From Bacillus sp. FJAT-49736 (GTDB lineage Bacteria; Bacillota; Bacilli; Bacillales; Bacillaceae_C): a stretch of 64,000 nucleotides of DNA. Below are positions 24,791 through 36,116 of this stretch, piece by piece; position 1 is the stretch's first letter; every line of letters starts with the position of its first letter. The stretch covers positions 701,562-765,561 of the forward strand of contig NZ_JAGYPI010000002.1 of NCBI RefSeq assembly GCF_018343615.1, given 5' to 3'. Position numbers and translations under genes: made by a program. The notes under the pieces are model-generated. The model made no database searches, was not told where the DNA came from, and saw nothing but the letters and a program-made list of their open reading frames with translations.

Positions 24791-25414
24791 TTCTAAATTT
24801 TTTTTTACAATTTCGAGCTTTGTTTCTACTTTTTCGGCATAAGTGTAATCACCAAAGCAATACGGATAACGGAAATTCCCCTTGAAGCCGCCGCAAGTAT
24901 ATAGTTTTGGATGATTCTCCACCTGCATTTTGGAATATTCCTTAGCAAGCTCTTCCGTATGCATACTTCCATTAGATGCAACAAATTTGATGTATCCTGG
25001 ACCCATATTGTAACTTTGAATAATAGTGTTTAAATCAACTTTATTTTGAATGCCAAGATGATACATTTGATAAAAGTGATAAACACCTTGCCTAATGCTT
25101 TCCTGTTTATCTTGAATTTCATTTCTCTTTAATCCAGCCGATTCAGACGCCTGCATAAGATCTTGTCCCTCTCCTCGGCTCTCTTGATACATAATAGCAA
25201 GCAATAATGGAGTATATTTTTCCAATCGGTATTTCTTTAATTCTTTCTCCATATCTGGTTTATATGATAAAACTTTTTCAGTTTGATGTTGAAATAAAAA
25301 TGGAACATATTGTGTCAAAAAATCTTTCACGGTATTTCCCCGCATTGCAAAAATCATAAAGAATATAAGCAATAAAAGGAGAACAGCAACAAAGAATTTC
25401 ATTTTCTTAACCAC
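24785..25414 (-). CDS. Membrane-anchored lysozyme-like protein (CwlT N-domain type)
   Basis: 209 residues from GTG 25414 with GGAGG seven bases upstream. One N-terminal membrane segment (~6-25) leaves the rest outside. The lysozyme-like domain shows LLLAIMYQESRGEGQDLMQASES, with the catalytic Glu in QESRG, and IIQSYNMGPGYIKF with the YNMG substrate motif. This is the muramidase-type fold found in the N-domain of CwlT of ICEBs1 and in stand-alone paralogues. It probably cuts peptidoglycan locally. No conjugation genes lie nearby, so it is a chromosomal form. Confidence 0.85.
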   Translation of the reverse strand: MVKKMKFFVAVLLLLLIFFMIFAMRGNTVKDFLTQYVPFLFQHQTEKVLSYKPDMEKELKKYRLEKYTPLLLAIMYQESRGEGQDLMQASESAGLKRNEIQDKQESIRQGVYHFYQMYHLGIQNKVDLNTIIQSYNMGPGYIKFVASNGSMHTEELAKEYSKMQVENHPKLYTCGGFKGNFRYPYCFGDYTYAEKVETKLEIVKKNLEK

Positions 25415-25719
25415 GTTGTTTCCTCCGATTTACTTGTAACTTAGAAAATAGTTGTGTGTTTTTATGCTTAAAAGAGTATGCTTTTATCGTAACATATTTC
25501 ACATAAGCTACGGTTACACAATTTTTACAAATGTGTAAACCAGGGGAAATGGGGTATTTTTCTAGTTTTTTCATCAACACGATAATCTTATTTAAATGTC
25601 ATGAATTATCAACTTAATGTCTTGGTGTTACATAGAATCATCATGAAAGTTTATATGAATGGCACGAAATTCTATTCAAATAACATGAATTGGGTATTTA
25701 TAGCTACTGAATATACATA

Positions 25720-25747
25720 ACATCGAACGGTCCACCCCGTCCGATGT
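25720..25747 (-). terminator. Hairpin after the sugar ABC operon
   Basis: ACATCGGACGG pairs with CCGTTCGATGT (one G-U pair) on the minus strand, 8 bp after the last permease gene. The T run is weak. The rest of the 25415-25719 gap shows no gene. Confidence 0.6.
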
Positions 25748-25755
25748 CCATTCTA

Positions 25756-26586
25756 TCATTCCTTTACTGATCCTTGCGTCAAACCAGAGACAATCCTGCG
25801 TTGAAATATGAGAACTAGAATCACGAGCGGAATGGTAACTACAATCGATGCTGCAGCAATTTCTCCCCACGGGATTGTATATTGCCCCTGGAACATTGCA
25901 AAGCCCACTGGCACCGTTTTGTAGTTTGTATCCGTATTGATGGTTAAGGAAAAAAGAAATTCATTCCAAGCTGCAATAAATACGAGAATAGCTGTTGTGA
26001 AGATTCCTGGAGCAGCGAGGGGAAAAATAATTTTCCAATAGGTTTGCATTAAGCCTGCCCCATCGATCTTCGCCGCTTCCTCTAAATCATGTGGAATCTT
26101 CCGGAAAAAAGTTACAAGAATCCAAATGGACAGCGGTAGTGTAAAGGTTGTATATGGGATAATTAATCCTAAGTATGAATTGGTAAGCCCCACATTTTTC
26201 AAAAAGATATAGATTGGCGAAATCGTTGCGATTTGCGGGAACATCGAAACGGATAAGACTATTCCTAAAATCACAGTTTTTCCGGCAAACTGCAGTCTCG
26301 CAATCGCATAAGCAGCAAAGGAAGCAACAAATACTGTATATATGGTGGTAATCGCAGATACAACAAAGCTATTCCATAAATAACGTGCAAATGGGTAGTC
26401 GAAAAATACAGACATATAATTTTTTAAAGTTGGATGAGAAGAAAAAGGTGTAAATGCCTTGTCTCCAAACAGCTCTGTTGCTGGTTTAATAGAGCTAGCA
26501 AGCATCCATAGGAAAGGAAACATGACGACAAAAACGAATACCAATAATAAGATATAGAACAGCCACCCAGTTTTTCGATTCACCAT
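25756..26586 (-). CDS. Sugar ABC transporter permease, MalG type
   Basis: 276 residues with six membrane segments. The EAA loop is EEAAKIDGAGLMQTYWKIIFPLAAP, and the N-terminal FPFLWMLASSIKPATELF is typical of the CUT1 (oligosaccharide) class. AGGGGGG precedes the ATG. It pairs with the MalF-type permease 9 bp upstream. No ATPase gene is present, as in most Bacillus CUT1 operons that share the MsmX ATPase (known for the family; inferred here). Confidence 0.93.
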   Translation of the reverse strand: MVNRKTGWLFYILLLVFVFVVMFPFLWMLASSIKPATELFGDKAFTPFSSHPTLKNYMSVFFDYPFARYLWNSFVVSAITTIYTVFVASFAAYAIARLQFAGKTVILGIVLSVSMFPQIATISPIYIFLKNVGLTNSYLGLIIPYTTFTLPLSIWILVTFFRKIPHDLEEAAKIDGAGLMQTYWKIIFPLAAPGIFTTAILVFIAAWNEFLFSLTINTDTNYKTVPVGFAMFQGQYTIPWGEIAAASIVVTIPLVILVLIFQRRIVSGLTQGSVKE

Positions 26587-26595
26587 GAACCCCCC

Positions 26596-27888
26596 CTATT
26601 TCCCCGTAGAATCCTGCAATAAATCTTTACCAAGGAATTTAATATAAATCATCGAAATAATCGCCACACAAATAAACACAATAACAGCAAGTGCTGACCC
26701 ATCTCCAAAGTTTGTTTGTGAGAACATGACCTTATAGGCTAATATCGAAATCGTTTCGGTAGAATTTGCCGGACCACCACCAGTTAAGACATAAATTAAA
26801 TCAAAAACCCGGAAGGCATCGAGGGTACGGAATAAGAGAGCAACTAACATACTAGATTTTAAGAGTGGTAATGTAATACTTGTGAATTGTTTCCATTTAG
26901 ATGCTCCATCTATAGATGCTGCTTCATATAAAGTGCTAGGTATTACCTGTAATCCAGCAAGCAGTAATAATGCCATATAAGGTGTGGTTTTCCAAACATC
27001 TGCAAAAATTACAGAGACAAATGCCCCGCCATGTGTGGTTAAAAGGCTGGACATGCTGTCCACCAAACCAAGGTTTTCAAATATCTTTGCCACAATGCCA
27101 TTCTGTCCATCATATAAAAACTTCCATATTAATGCAGAAACAGCCGTCGGTATAGCCCATGGAATTAAAATGGAAGCCCGAATAAGCCCTCTCCCTACAA
27201 ATGCTTTATTGATGATAAGTGCCAGTGCCAATCCCAGTACAAGTTCAATAGCAACAGATATAATGGTAAAGGTAAGAGTGTTTCCGAGTGCTCTCCATAA
27301 TCTTTTTTCCGATAAGTCTTCCTTGTAATGTGTTAATCCAATAAAGTTCGGCTTAATGACAACTTGATTTAATGCAGTAGACAACCCTTGAAGCTTTTTG
27401 TCTTGTTCAAGCTTTTCTGAAGAGGAAATTGCTTTTAATTGGCTTCGTATTCGGTCAGTAGTTGTCTGAATTTGCTTCGCTAGCTTTTTATCCATTTTTA
27501 CAAATTCAAGATCTGCATCTACTTGCTCGAAATTTAAGAGCTTATTGTTTACGATTGTATATTTATCTTTTATATCCGGATCTTTCTTAATGTTTTTATC
27601 CAAGGTTTGAAGGCTTATCTTCACCTTATTTAGTTCATCCACTGCATGTCCATTTCGTATTTCCGTATCTATCCCGCTTGCTAAAAAAGGATAGGTATCC
27701 AAGTATTTTTTTAGATTGAAGGAATAGCTAAGATGTGTCTCGGATTTAGTAGGGCTATTTAACTTCAAATCAAACAAGCTAAAATAAAAGGATTGAAGAA
27801 CCGGCCATATTGCAATGGCAGCAATTAGAATAAGTGCCGGTGCTACAAGTGCATATGCCTTTATTTTTTCGGGAGATTTCTTTGCCAC
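26596..27888 (-). CDS. Sugar ABC transporter permease, MalF type with long extracellular insert
   Basis: 430 residues, about 130 longer than a minimal CUT1 permease. After the first membrane segment (~10-32) comes a ~160-residue polar, helical insert (about 40-195), similar in place to the P2 loop of MalF. Five further membrane segments and the EAA loop YEAASIDGASKWKQFTSITLPLL follow. The start is GTG 27888 with AAGGAG upstream. It lies 354 bp from the binding-protein gene; the gap holds a terminator and a dispersed repeat. A maltose/maltodextrin- or galactoside-type sugar is plausible. Confidence 0.9.
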   Translation of the reverse strand: MAKKSPEKIKAYALVAPALILIAAIAIWPVLQSFYFSLFDLKLNSPTKSETHLSYSFNLKKYLDTYPFLASGIDTEIRNGHAVDELNKVKISLQTLDKNIKKDPDIKDKYTIVNNKLLNFEQVDADLEFVKMDKKLAKQIQTTTDRIRSQLKAISSSEKLEQDKKLQGLSTALNQVVIKPNFIGLTHYKEDLSEKRLWRALGNTLTFTIISVAIELVLGLALALIINKAFVGRGLIRASILIPWAIPTAVSALIWKFLYDGQNGIVAKIFENLGLVDSMSSLLTTHGGAFVSVIFADVWKTTPYMALLLLAGLQVIPSTLYEAASIDGASKWKQFTSITLPLLKSSMLVALLFRTLDAFRVFDLIYVLTGGGPANSTETISILAYKVMFSQTNFGDGSALAVIVFICVAIISMIYIKFLGKDLLQDSTGK

Positions 27889-27909
27889 CTTCTCAACTCC
27901 TTATTAAAA

Positions 27910-28140
27910 AAGCGCAAGTGCCTTGAACATCGGAGTACGGATTTTGGAGCCTTCGACGCAATATTTAGGAAACACGGCGAGAAATGAGCCGATGCCCGCT
28001 TATCGTAGGAAGGAGACGAAGAAATCCGATAGCCGATGGGCACTTGTGATATTTGAAGTGCCATTTTCACTTGTTGAAATTTGTAGTGCTAATTTCACTT
28101 GTTGAAATTTGTAGTGCTAATTTCACTTACAGCTAGACAA
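27910..28140. repeat. Full composite dispersed repeat with three 28-bp units
   Basis: Begins AGCGCAAGTGCCTTG and ends AGCTAGACAA. The ~135-bp body folds on itself: AAGTGCC, CATCGG and GGATTT near the start are matched by AAATCC, CCGATG and GGCACTT near its end. Three contiguous 28-bp palindromic units follow at 28047, 28075 and 28103. It lies between the binding protein and permease genes of the sugar ABC operon. Confidence 0.8.
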
Positions 28141-28195
28141 TAACTAATTTCAGCAAGTAAATTTATATTAATGAAAAATTTATATTAATTTTGTC

Positions 28196-28229
28196 TTAAA
28201 AAGTTAGCCCTTCCAAAGAAAGGCTAACC
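28196..28229 (-). terminator. Terminator between the sugar-binding protein and its permeases
   Basis: On the minus strand GTTAGCC pairs with GGCTAAC around a 12-base loop, followed by TTTTTAAG. As in opp, it should favour the binding protein over the permeases. Confidence 0.8.
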
Positions 28230-28242
28230 ATTCATATAAACC

Positions 28243-29550
28243 CTATTTCTTAAGCTTTTCCTTCATTTGTGCTTCCATGTTTTTAACTGCTTCTTCCACC
28301 GTTTCTTGTTTGGAAATGGCTTTTGATACTTCAATTTGGATAATGTCAGAGATTTCTTGGTAGTTTGCAGCGACTGGGCGCGGAACCGCCGCATTTAAAC
28401 CGTCTTGAAAGCCTTTATCTCCGAAGGTTGGGTTTGCTTTTACCACATCCGAGTCACTATAAAGGCTAGTAATGGTTGGTGCATGGCCACCATAAATGGC
28501 ATCCAGCTTTTGACCCTCTGCTCCTGCCATAAACTTTAAAAACTCCCATGCTTCCTTAGGGTGCTTAGAGTATTTATTAATACCCGCTTGCCAGCCTCCT
28601 AATGCAGCTGCAGATCCTTTATCGCCTGCAGGCAGTGGGGCAATTCCAACCTTGCCGACAATTTTTGATTTCTCCTTGTCATTTGCACTGGCAAATTCGT
28701 AAGGCCAGTTTCTTAAAAAGGCAGTTTGCCCCTCTATGAACGCCTGATCGGATTCGATTTCCGTAAAGGTATTAACGTTTCCAGGTACAATGGTTGAATT
28801 AGCTACCTCAACAAGCTTTTTCAAGCCCTTTATTGTTTCAGGGCTATTTACGACCACTTCATTCTTTTCATTAATGAACTGTCCTCCATAAGAAGCTACG
28901 AATTCAATCGCATTACAAACAAGGCCCTCATACTGCTTTGCTTGAAAAACATAACCGAATTTAGTGCCGCCTTTCCCCTTCTTTTCCTTCGCCATTTTTA
29001 ATAGATCATCCCATGTCTTAGGTACTTCATCCTTACTTACTAAATCAGTCCGATAATACAAGAGACCTGCATCAATGAACTTTGGAAGAGCCCATTGCTT
29101 CCCATTAAATTGGGACGCAGCTAATGCTCCTTGGTTGTATTGACTTAAGTCGATTCCATCCTGTTGGATAAAACGGTCAAGCGGAAGAACATAGTCTGCT
29201 TGTGCAAATTCCGCTGGCCAGATTACATCCATATCAAATACATCTATTTCAGAAGACTTGCCATTTAATTGAGTAACATACGTATCGTGCTGCTGACCAC
29301 TATCGGAAGGCATTTCTTTAAATACAACTTGAATGTTCGGATGGGTTGCATTAAATTCATCTACAATCATTTTTGTCCCCTTCGTTACATCCTTTCCTCT
29401 TGCATACACGATAGTTACCTTTTTATTGTCTTTTTTGTCGGATTCTTTACTTTGTTCTTTCGAGCTGTCCGATTTACTAGAACAAGCTCCTAGCATCAAT
29501 AATAAAGATAAGAGTATTGCCCCAAATCTCCATTTCCCTTTTTTCCTCAT
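28243..29550 (-). CDS. Extracellular sugar-binding lipoprotein (family 1 solute-binding protein)
   Basis: About 435 residues from ATG 29550 (MRKKGKWRFG), where GGGGG lies eight bases upstream. The frame extends further 5' without a site. The lipobox is LLMLGACS, giving a lipid-anchored receptor. The body shows the CUT1 pattern: VTIVYARGKDVTKGTKMIVDEFNATHP, IDVFDMDVIWPAEFAQADYVLPL, YYRTDLV and AWEFLKFMAGAEGQ. It is the first gene of the ABC operon, adjacent to the gal operon. The substrate is unproved; a galactose-containing oligosaccharide or malto-oligosaccharide would fit. Confidence 0.92.
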   Translation of the reverse strand: MRKKGKWRFGAILLSLLLMLGACSSKSDSSKEQSKESDKKDNKKVTIVYARGKDVTKGTKMIVDEFNATHPNIQVVFKEMPSDSGQQHDTYVTQLNGKSSEIDVFDMDVIWPAEFAQADYVLPLDRFIQQDGIDLSQYNQGALAASQFNGKQWALPKFIDAGLLYYRTDLVSKDEVPKTWDDLLKMAKEKKGKGGTKFGYVFQAKQYEGLVCNAIEFVASYGGQFINEKNEVVVNSPETIKGLKKLVEVANSTIVPGNVNTFTEIESDQAFIEGQTAFLRNWPYEFASANDKEKSKIVGKVGIAPLPAGDKGSAAALGGWQAGINKYSKHPKEAWEFLKFMAGAEGQKLDAIYGGHAPTITSLYSDSDVVKANPTFGDKGFQDGLNAAVPRPVAANYQEISDIIQIEVSKAISKQETVEEAVKNMEAQMKEKLKK

Positions 29551-29637
29551 TCCAATATCCCCCTCGTTTTTTATAATGAAATACTCTTCTTTCCACCTTT
29601 TCAACATTTTTCATGCAGCTTCGACCTCTTTACAAAA

Positions 29638-29652
29638 CGCAATCGTTTTCGC
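29638..29652. promoter_or_regulatory. Degenerate LacI-type or cre-like operator before the sugar ABC operon
   Basis: CGCAATCGTTTTCGC is an imperfect palindrome about a central CG, close to the CGCAAACGTTTGCG type bound by MalR-like LacI proteins. It lies 88 bp upstream of the binding-protein start. The LacI regulator at 30.1 kb or CcpA are candidates. Confidence 0.4.
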
Positions 29653-29808
29653 ACTCGGTTCAATGTCATTTTATTAATGACAAGCTAAAAGTATGAATAA
29701 GAAAAATAATTTATTCGTTTAGGAACTGTAAAAAGAAAAATAGAGGAAATTTTCAACATCTAATCGAAATGGAACATTATCTGCAGATTAGTAGAAATAG
29801 AGGTGGTT

Positions 29809-30057
29809 ATGATAAAATCCAAAAATCATCCCATGTCCGTTTTTCGTATTCTTTGGATCATTTTATTAATAAGTATTGCCCTGCTAATTGTTTATCTTTA
29901 CCGCTTATACACTCAAGGTCAACTACTTGATCAGCTTCTTAAAGTTATAGGCTCCATAATGAACTTCATGGAAAAAGACCCGCGAATTGGCTTTGTTCTT
30001 TTAAGCTATATTCCTATCTTCTATCTCGGATATACCACAGGAAAAAAACGAAAATAA
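29809..30057 (+). CDS. Small two-TM membrane protein, unknown
   Basis: 82 residues from ATG 29809, with AGAGGTGG just upstream; the in-frame GTG at 29803 lies inside that site. Two hydrophobic segments (about 9-30 and 60-75) are separated by a polar loop containing MNFMEKDPRIG, and the tail is basic (TGKKRK). I do not recognise the family. It is divergent from the sugar ABC operon and its stop abuts the hairpin that also ends lacI, so it is a single small gene. Confidence 0.6.
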   Translation: MIKSKNHPMSVFRILWIILLISIALLIVYLYRLYTQGQLLDQLLKVIGSIMNFMEKDPRIGFVLLSYIPIFYLGYTTGKKRK

Positions 30058-32128
<2,071 letters not shown>

Positions 32129-32140
32129 ACATACTTCCCC

Positions 32141-33628
32141 CTACAGTATTTCAATAAAATTTATCAATGCACGTCTGCCATCCTCGTTCCGTTTGAAAAC
32201 ACTTGCATCAGTTAGTGCCTTATTAAACTTCGCCCCAACTTCTTTTCTTAATATTATTTCAACATTTTGTTGGTCGATAATTTCTTTATATTTTGCTTTC
32301 AATTGCTCCGCCCATTCTACATGGTAATTTGCAATTGAATTCTCCTTATCTAGCAAATAATTTCCTACCTCCAACAGTTCCTCCTCTAGCCTCGCCGGTA
32401 GAACAGCCAGCCCCATCGCCTCAATTAGACCAATATTCTCCTTTTTTATATGGTGAACATCTGCATGCGGGTGAAAGATTCCAAGCGGATGCCTTTGATC
32501 CGTTCGGTTATTTCGCAGCACTAGATCCATTTCAAAATATCTGCCCCGTTTTCTCGCAATAGGTGTAATCGTATTATGTGGAATATTATTTGTGAAAGCG
32601 TGTATACCTACAGACGGATCGTTATATAACTTCCACTTTTGTAAAATATAGTCCGAAGCCTCTACCAAACAATGGATCTCTTTACTCCTTAACCGGAGCA
32701 CACTCATCGGCCATTTTAGGGAGGAAAACTCTACATTTGAAAAACGACTTAAAAGAAATGACATTTCCTCTTTCGCTTTTGCCATTGGAAATTCATAGCA
32801 GCCTCCCTGATAATGGTCATGTGAAAGAATCGATCCCCCAACAATCGGCAAATCAGCATTAGAACCAATAAAATAATGGGGAAATTTTTGGACGAATGCG
32901 AGCAAATTTGCAAAGGTTTTCCGATTGATTTCCATGTTGTGATGTTGCTCGGATAAAACAATACAATGCTCACCATAATACAAATAAGGGGAGTATTGAA
33001 GCAGCCATTTTTCCCCCTCAAGCTCCAATCTAATTACCCGGTGGTTCGAACGTGCCGGATGCCCTACTCTGCCTGAATAGCCTTCATTTTCCACACAAAG
33101 CAGGCAAAGTGGATAATCCACCTTCGTGAGTGCCTTTTCCATTTCAATTTGCTTTGGGTCCTTTTCCGGCTTGGAAAGATTGATAGTTATATCTATATCT
33201 CCATACTCTGTAGAAACCTTGTACTCTATGTTTTTTTGAATTCTTTTCGTTTGAATATAATTGCTGTTTCTGCTTAATTCGTAAAAATAGTCGGTTGCTT
33301 GTTTTGGATTAACTTTATACATTTCATTAAAGTTCCGATTAATCGTCGATGGTCTGGCGATAAAACAGTTCATAATTTTGCTGGCCAGGATTTCCTTCGC
33401 ATCGAAATAATCCTCAATAATATTGTGCTGACATGCATATTCTATCAATAAATCTAGCAAATCAGGGATATTTGTCCCTTCCTGTTCCTCCATGCCTTCC
33501 ATAAACGAATCTAGTTCTAAAATGGCAAGGACCTGGTTCCTGGCATAAATTACATCCTCTTCTTCGATTAGCCTTGCTGATAGCGCATAGGAAACAAGCT
33601 GTTGAATGACACGATAAATCTTGTGCAT
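32141..33628 (-). CDS. galT: Class II UTP-hexose-1-phosphate / galactose-1-phosphate uridylyltransferase GalT
   Basis: 495 residues of the Firmicute class II GalT family, unrelated in length to the ~350-aa class I enzyme. The start is ATG 33628 (MHKIYRVIQQLVSYAL), 1 bp after the galE stop and with GGTGAT upstream; the frame continues further 5' inside galE but has no site there. Family motifs include RPSTINRNFNEMYKVNP, GGSILSHDHYQGG and YHVEWAEQLK. It transfers UMP between UDP-glucose and galactose-1-phosphate in the Leloir pathway. Confidence 0.94.
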   Translation of the reverse strand: MHKIYRVIQQLVSYALSARLIEEEDVIYARNQVLAILELDSFMEGMEEQEGTNIPDLLDLLIEYACQHNIIEDYFDAKEILASKIMNCFIARPSTINRNFNEMYKVNPKQATDYFYELSRNSNYIQTKRIQKNIEYKVSTEYGDIDITINLSKPEKDPKQIEMEKALTKVDYPLCLLCVENEGYSGRVGHPARSNHRVIRLELEGEKWLLQYSPYLYYGEHCIVLSEQHHNMEINRKTFANLLAFVQKFPHYFIGSNADLPIVGGSILSHDHYQGGCYEFPMAKAKEEMSFLLSRFSNVEFSSLKWPMSVLRLRSKEIHCLVEASDYILQKWKLYNDPSVGIHAFTNNIPHNTITPIARKRGRYFEMDLVLRNNRTDQRHPLGIFHPHADVHHIKKENIGLIEAMGLAVLPARLEEELLEVGNYLLDKENSIANYHVEWAEQLKAKYKEIIDQQNVEIILRKEVGAKFNKALTDASVFKRNEDGRRALINFIEIL

Positions 33629-33629
33629 T

Positions 33630-34619
33630 TTAATCACCATAACCATTGGGGTGATGGGAGTGCCAATTCCAAGCATCCTCAATAATTTGATCGATGTTTG
33701 TTTTCCGTGGATTCCATCCTAAAATCTCCTTTGCCTTTTTGGAGGAAGCGATTAATTTACTTGGATCCCCAGGACGCCGTTCCCCAATTACGGCAGAAAT
33801 ATTGGTGCCCGTCACCCTTCTGGCTGCCTCAATGATTTCTTTGACGGAAAAGCCTTGATTGCTGCCTAAATTAAACACATCACTCTTTCCGCCATTTTGC
33901 AAATAACGCAACGCCAGTAAATGCGCTTCTATTAAATCCTCCACATGTATATAATCGCGAATGCAGGTTCCATCCTCTGTATCATAATCTTCGCCAAAAA
34001 CCGTTATTGCCTCTCGTTTTCCTAAAGCAGTTTCCAGCACAACAGGAATAAGATGTGTTTCTGGAGTATGATCCTCGCCAATTTCTCCTGTATTTCTAGC
34101 ACCAGCCACATTAAAATACCGGAGTGACACATATTTAAGATCGAATGCCCGCTCGCACCACATCATCATTTTTTCCATTGTTAGTTTTGTTTCGCCATAT
34201 GTATTGGTTGGATTTGTCTGCATCTCCTCGCGAATAGGAATGGATTCTGGTTCCCCATAGGTTGCTGCTGTGGAGGAAAACACAATATAATTCACACGGA
34301 ATTCTCTCATCGTTTCTAATAACACTTGAGTCCCATAAACATTATTATCGAAATACTTAAGCGGCTCCTTCATCGATTCTCCAACCAACGAATTAGCAGC
34401 AAAATGAATCACTGCCTCAATCTTTTCTTTTCCAAAGACACTTCTTAAAAAATCCCTGTTGCGAATATCCCCTTCATAAAAGGTTGCTTGCGGATGAACA
34501 GCCATTTTATGACCAGTTTGCAAGTTATCGACTACTACAACCTCCTGCTGTTGATCTATTAATTGATAAACTGCATGTGATCCGATATAACCTGCTCCGC
34601 CTAAAACTAAAATACTCAT
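33630..34619 (-). CDS. galE: UDP-glucose 4-epimerase GalE
   Basis: 329 residues, SDR-fold epimerase. The NAD site is ILVLGGAGYIGSHAVYQL; the catalytic Tyr/Lys lie in NTYGETKLTMEKM, with the Ser/Thr in FSSTAATYGEP. LRYFNVAGA and CIRDYIHVEDLIEAH are present. Its ATG overlaps the galK stop by 4 bp (ATGA), which indicates translational coupling. It regenerates UDP-glucose from UDP-galactose. Confidence 0.96.
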   Translation of the reverse strand: MSILVLGGAGYIGSHAVYQLIDQQQEVVVVDNLQTGHKMAVHPQATFYEGDIRNRDFLRSVFGKEKIEAVIHFAANSLVGESMKEPLKYFDNNVYGTQVLLETMREFRVNYIVFSSTAATYGEPESIPIREEMQTNPTNTYGETKLTMEKMMMWCERAFDLKYVSLRYFNVAGARNTGEIGEDHTPETHLIPVVLETALGKREAITVFGEDYDTEDGTCIRDYIHVEDLIEAHLLALRYLQNGGKSDVFNLGSNQGFSVKEIIEAARRVTGTNISAVIGERRPGDPSKLIASSKKAKEILGWNPRKTNIDQIIEDAWNWHSHHPNGYGD

Positions 34620-35797
34620 AATTCCACCTCATCTCTAATCTCTTTCGCACCGTCACCGATATTTGCTACATAAAAATCTGCAGAATATCCGATTTCTCCT
34701 TCATATACCCTGCCTACTTCAGAAATGAAATCCTTTACTTTCTCCTTCTCTACAATAGCAATTGCACAGCCCCCGAAGCCTGCTCCTGTCATCCTTGCAC
34801 CTAGAACACCGGACTGTGCCCAGGCAGCTTCTACAAGCGTATCAAGCTCTTTTCCAGTAACCTCATAATCATCTCTTAATGACACATGAGAGGCATTTAA
34901 CAAATGGCCAAATTCCCGCAAGTTACCACGTTTTAATGCCATGAAAGCTTTTAACGTTCTCCTATTTTCATAAATCGCATGCCTCGCCCGTTTCCTTATT
35001 ATTTTATTTTTGATCAAATACTGAAATTCCTCAAATTGTTCCTCCGTTATTTCACCTAATGACTGAATATTTAATGCTTGCTGCAGCTGCAAAAGAGCTT
35101 CTTCGCATTCAACCCTTCTTTCATTATACTTAGAATCAGCAAGTTCCCTTCGTTTATTCGTATTCATTATGATGATTTGGTGATGTGCCAACTTTATAGG
35201 GGCATACTCATATTGGAGAGTCTTGCAATCTAGTAAAATACCAGTATCCTTTTTCCCCATGCCAATGGCGAATTGATCCATGATTCCGCAATTCACACCA
35301 ATAAAATCATTCTCGCTTTTTTGTGCAAGCTTAATCAAATCAAGACGAGGAATTTGTAATTGAAAGATATCATCCAGCATAACCCCGGTAAGAAGTTCAA
35401 TCGATGCCGATGATGATAGGCCTGCCCCATTCGGAATATTTCCGCAAAAAAGGATGTCAAAACCATTTAATATCGGATGGCCTTCTCTTTGGATAAAATG
35501 CAACATTCCCTTTGGATAGTTTGCCCAATCATGCTCTTTCCGAAAATCTAACTGATTTATAAAAAATTCAATTATCCCTTTCTCAGAAAAATTCACTGAA
35601 TACATACGTACCAAAGAATCATTTCGCTTTTTTACTAAACAATAGGTTCCATATGTAATAGAACAGGGAAACACATACCCACCATTGTAATCAGTGTGTT
35701 CACCAATTAAATTAATCCTCCCAGGAGAGAAAAAGGTTTTCTCATGAGTGCTTTTAAATATTTCTGTAAAAATAGCAGATAAAACTTTTCCCTTCAC
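34616..35797 (-). CDS. galK: Galactokinase GalK
   Basis: GHMP-family kinase (393 aa). The start is GTG 35797, with GGAGGG seven bases upstream. The in-frame ATG at 35812 overlaps that site. Motifs: PGRINLIGEHTDYNGG (galactokinase signature), GNIPNGAGLSSSASIELLTG (ATP-binding GHMP motif), NCGIMDQFAIGMGKKD with the catalytic Asp, and MTGAGFGGCAIA. First gene of the gal operon; several TAGTAAAA sites and an upstream 22-bp palindrome lie before it. Confidence 0.95.
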   Translation of the reverse strand: MKGKVLSAIFTEIFKSTHEKTFFSPGRINLIGEHTDYNGGYVFPCSITYGTYCLVKKRNDSLVRMYSVNFSEKGIIEFFINQLDFRKEHDWANYPKGMLHFIQREGHPILNGFDILFCGNIPNGAGLSSSASIELLTGVMLDDIFQLQIPRLDLIKLAQKSENDFIGVNCGIMDQFAIGMGKKDTGILLDCKTLQYEYAPIKLAHHQIIIMNTNKRRELADSKYNERRVECEEALLQLQQALNIQSLGEITEEQFEEFQYLIKNKIIRKRARHAIYENRRTLKAFMALKRGNLREFGHLLNASHVSLRDDYEVTGKELDTLVEAAWAQSGVLGARMTGAGFGGCAIAIVEKEKVKDFISEVGRVYEGEIGYSADFYVANIGDGAKEIRDEVEL

Positions 35798-35818
35798 TTC
35801 CCATCCCTCCAAAACCCC

Positions 35819-35879
35819 TTTTACTAAATCGTAACTAAAATAGTAAAAATATTCAATATTTTTACTAAATATTTTACTA
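35819..35879. promoter_or_regulatory. Cluster of TAGTAAAA/TTTTACTA sites before galK
   Basis: TTTTACTA occurs at 35819, 35860 and 35872 and its inverse TAGTAAAA at 35841. The two middle ones form perfect 12-bp arms (35841-35852 and 35856-35867) around TCA. They cover the likely promoter and leader, 20-80 bp upstream of the start, as expected for a repressor. Which regulator binds is unknown; the operon's own LacI is the first guess. Confidence 0.55.
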
Positions 35880-35949
35880 TTGTTTTACTCACAAATTCCA
35901 CACAATGAAAACATCTTCACCAAATCTTTCTGGTTGGATTTATTACTGT

Positions 35950-35971
35950 TTTAATCAAACGTTTGATTAAA
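35950..35971. promoter_or_regulatory. Perfect 22-bp palindrome upstream of galK
   Basis: Core ATCAAACGTTTGAT extended to a perfect 22-bp palindrome, about 155 bp before galK. A near copy lies at 23316-23337 upstream of amhX. The central CG suits a LacI-family protein. It lies far from the likely galK promoter, so it may serve looping or another regulator. Confidence 0.6.
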
Positions 35972-35993
35972 TTTTGTTATGTCAATTGAACAC

Positions 35994-36022
35994 GAAAAAC
36001 CACGCATTAAGTTGCATGGTTT
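35994..36022 (-). terminator. Terminator after the YkoP-like gene
   Basis: AAACCATGCA pairs with TGCGTGGTTT (one G-T pair) around ACTTAA on the minus strand, followed by TTCG. It lies about 95 bp after the YkoP-like stop. Confidence 0.6.
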
Positions 36023-36116
36023 GTTGTCTGTTCTGACATTACTTTATAAATATTGGCAGTGTCTAGCGCATTGGTCCCTTTCCTTGAAGACTTTCTAGAC
36101 ACAATCACACTTGTTT

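Noticed and set aside
24785-25414. CwlT-like gene as a sign of an ICE
   Set aside because: No conjugation, relaxase or integrase genes nearby; the protein lacks the NlpC/P60 half of CwlT.
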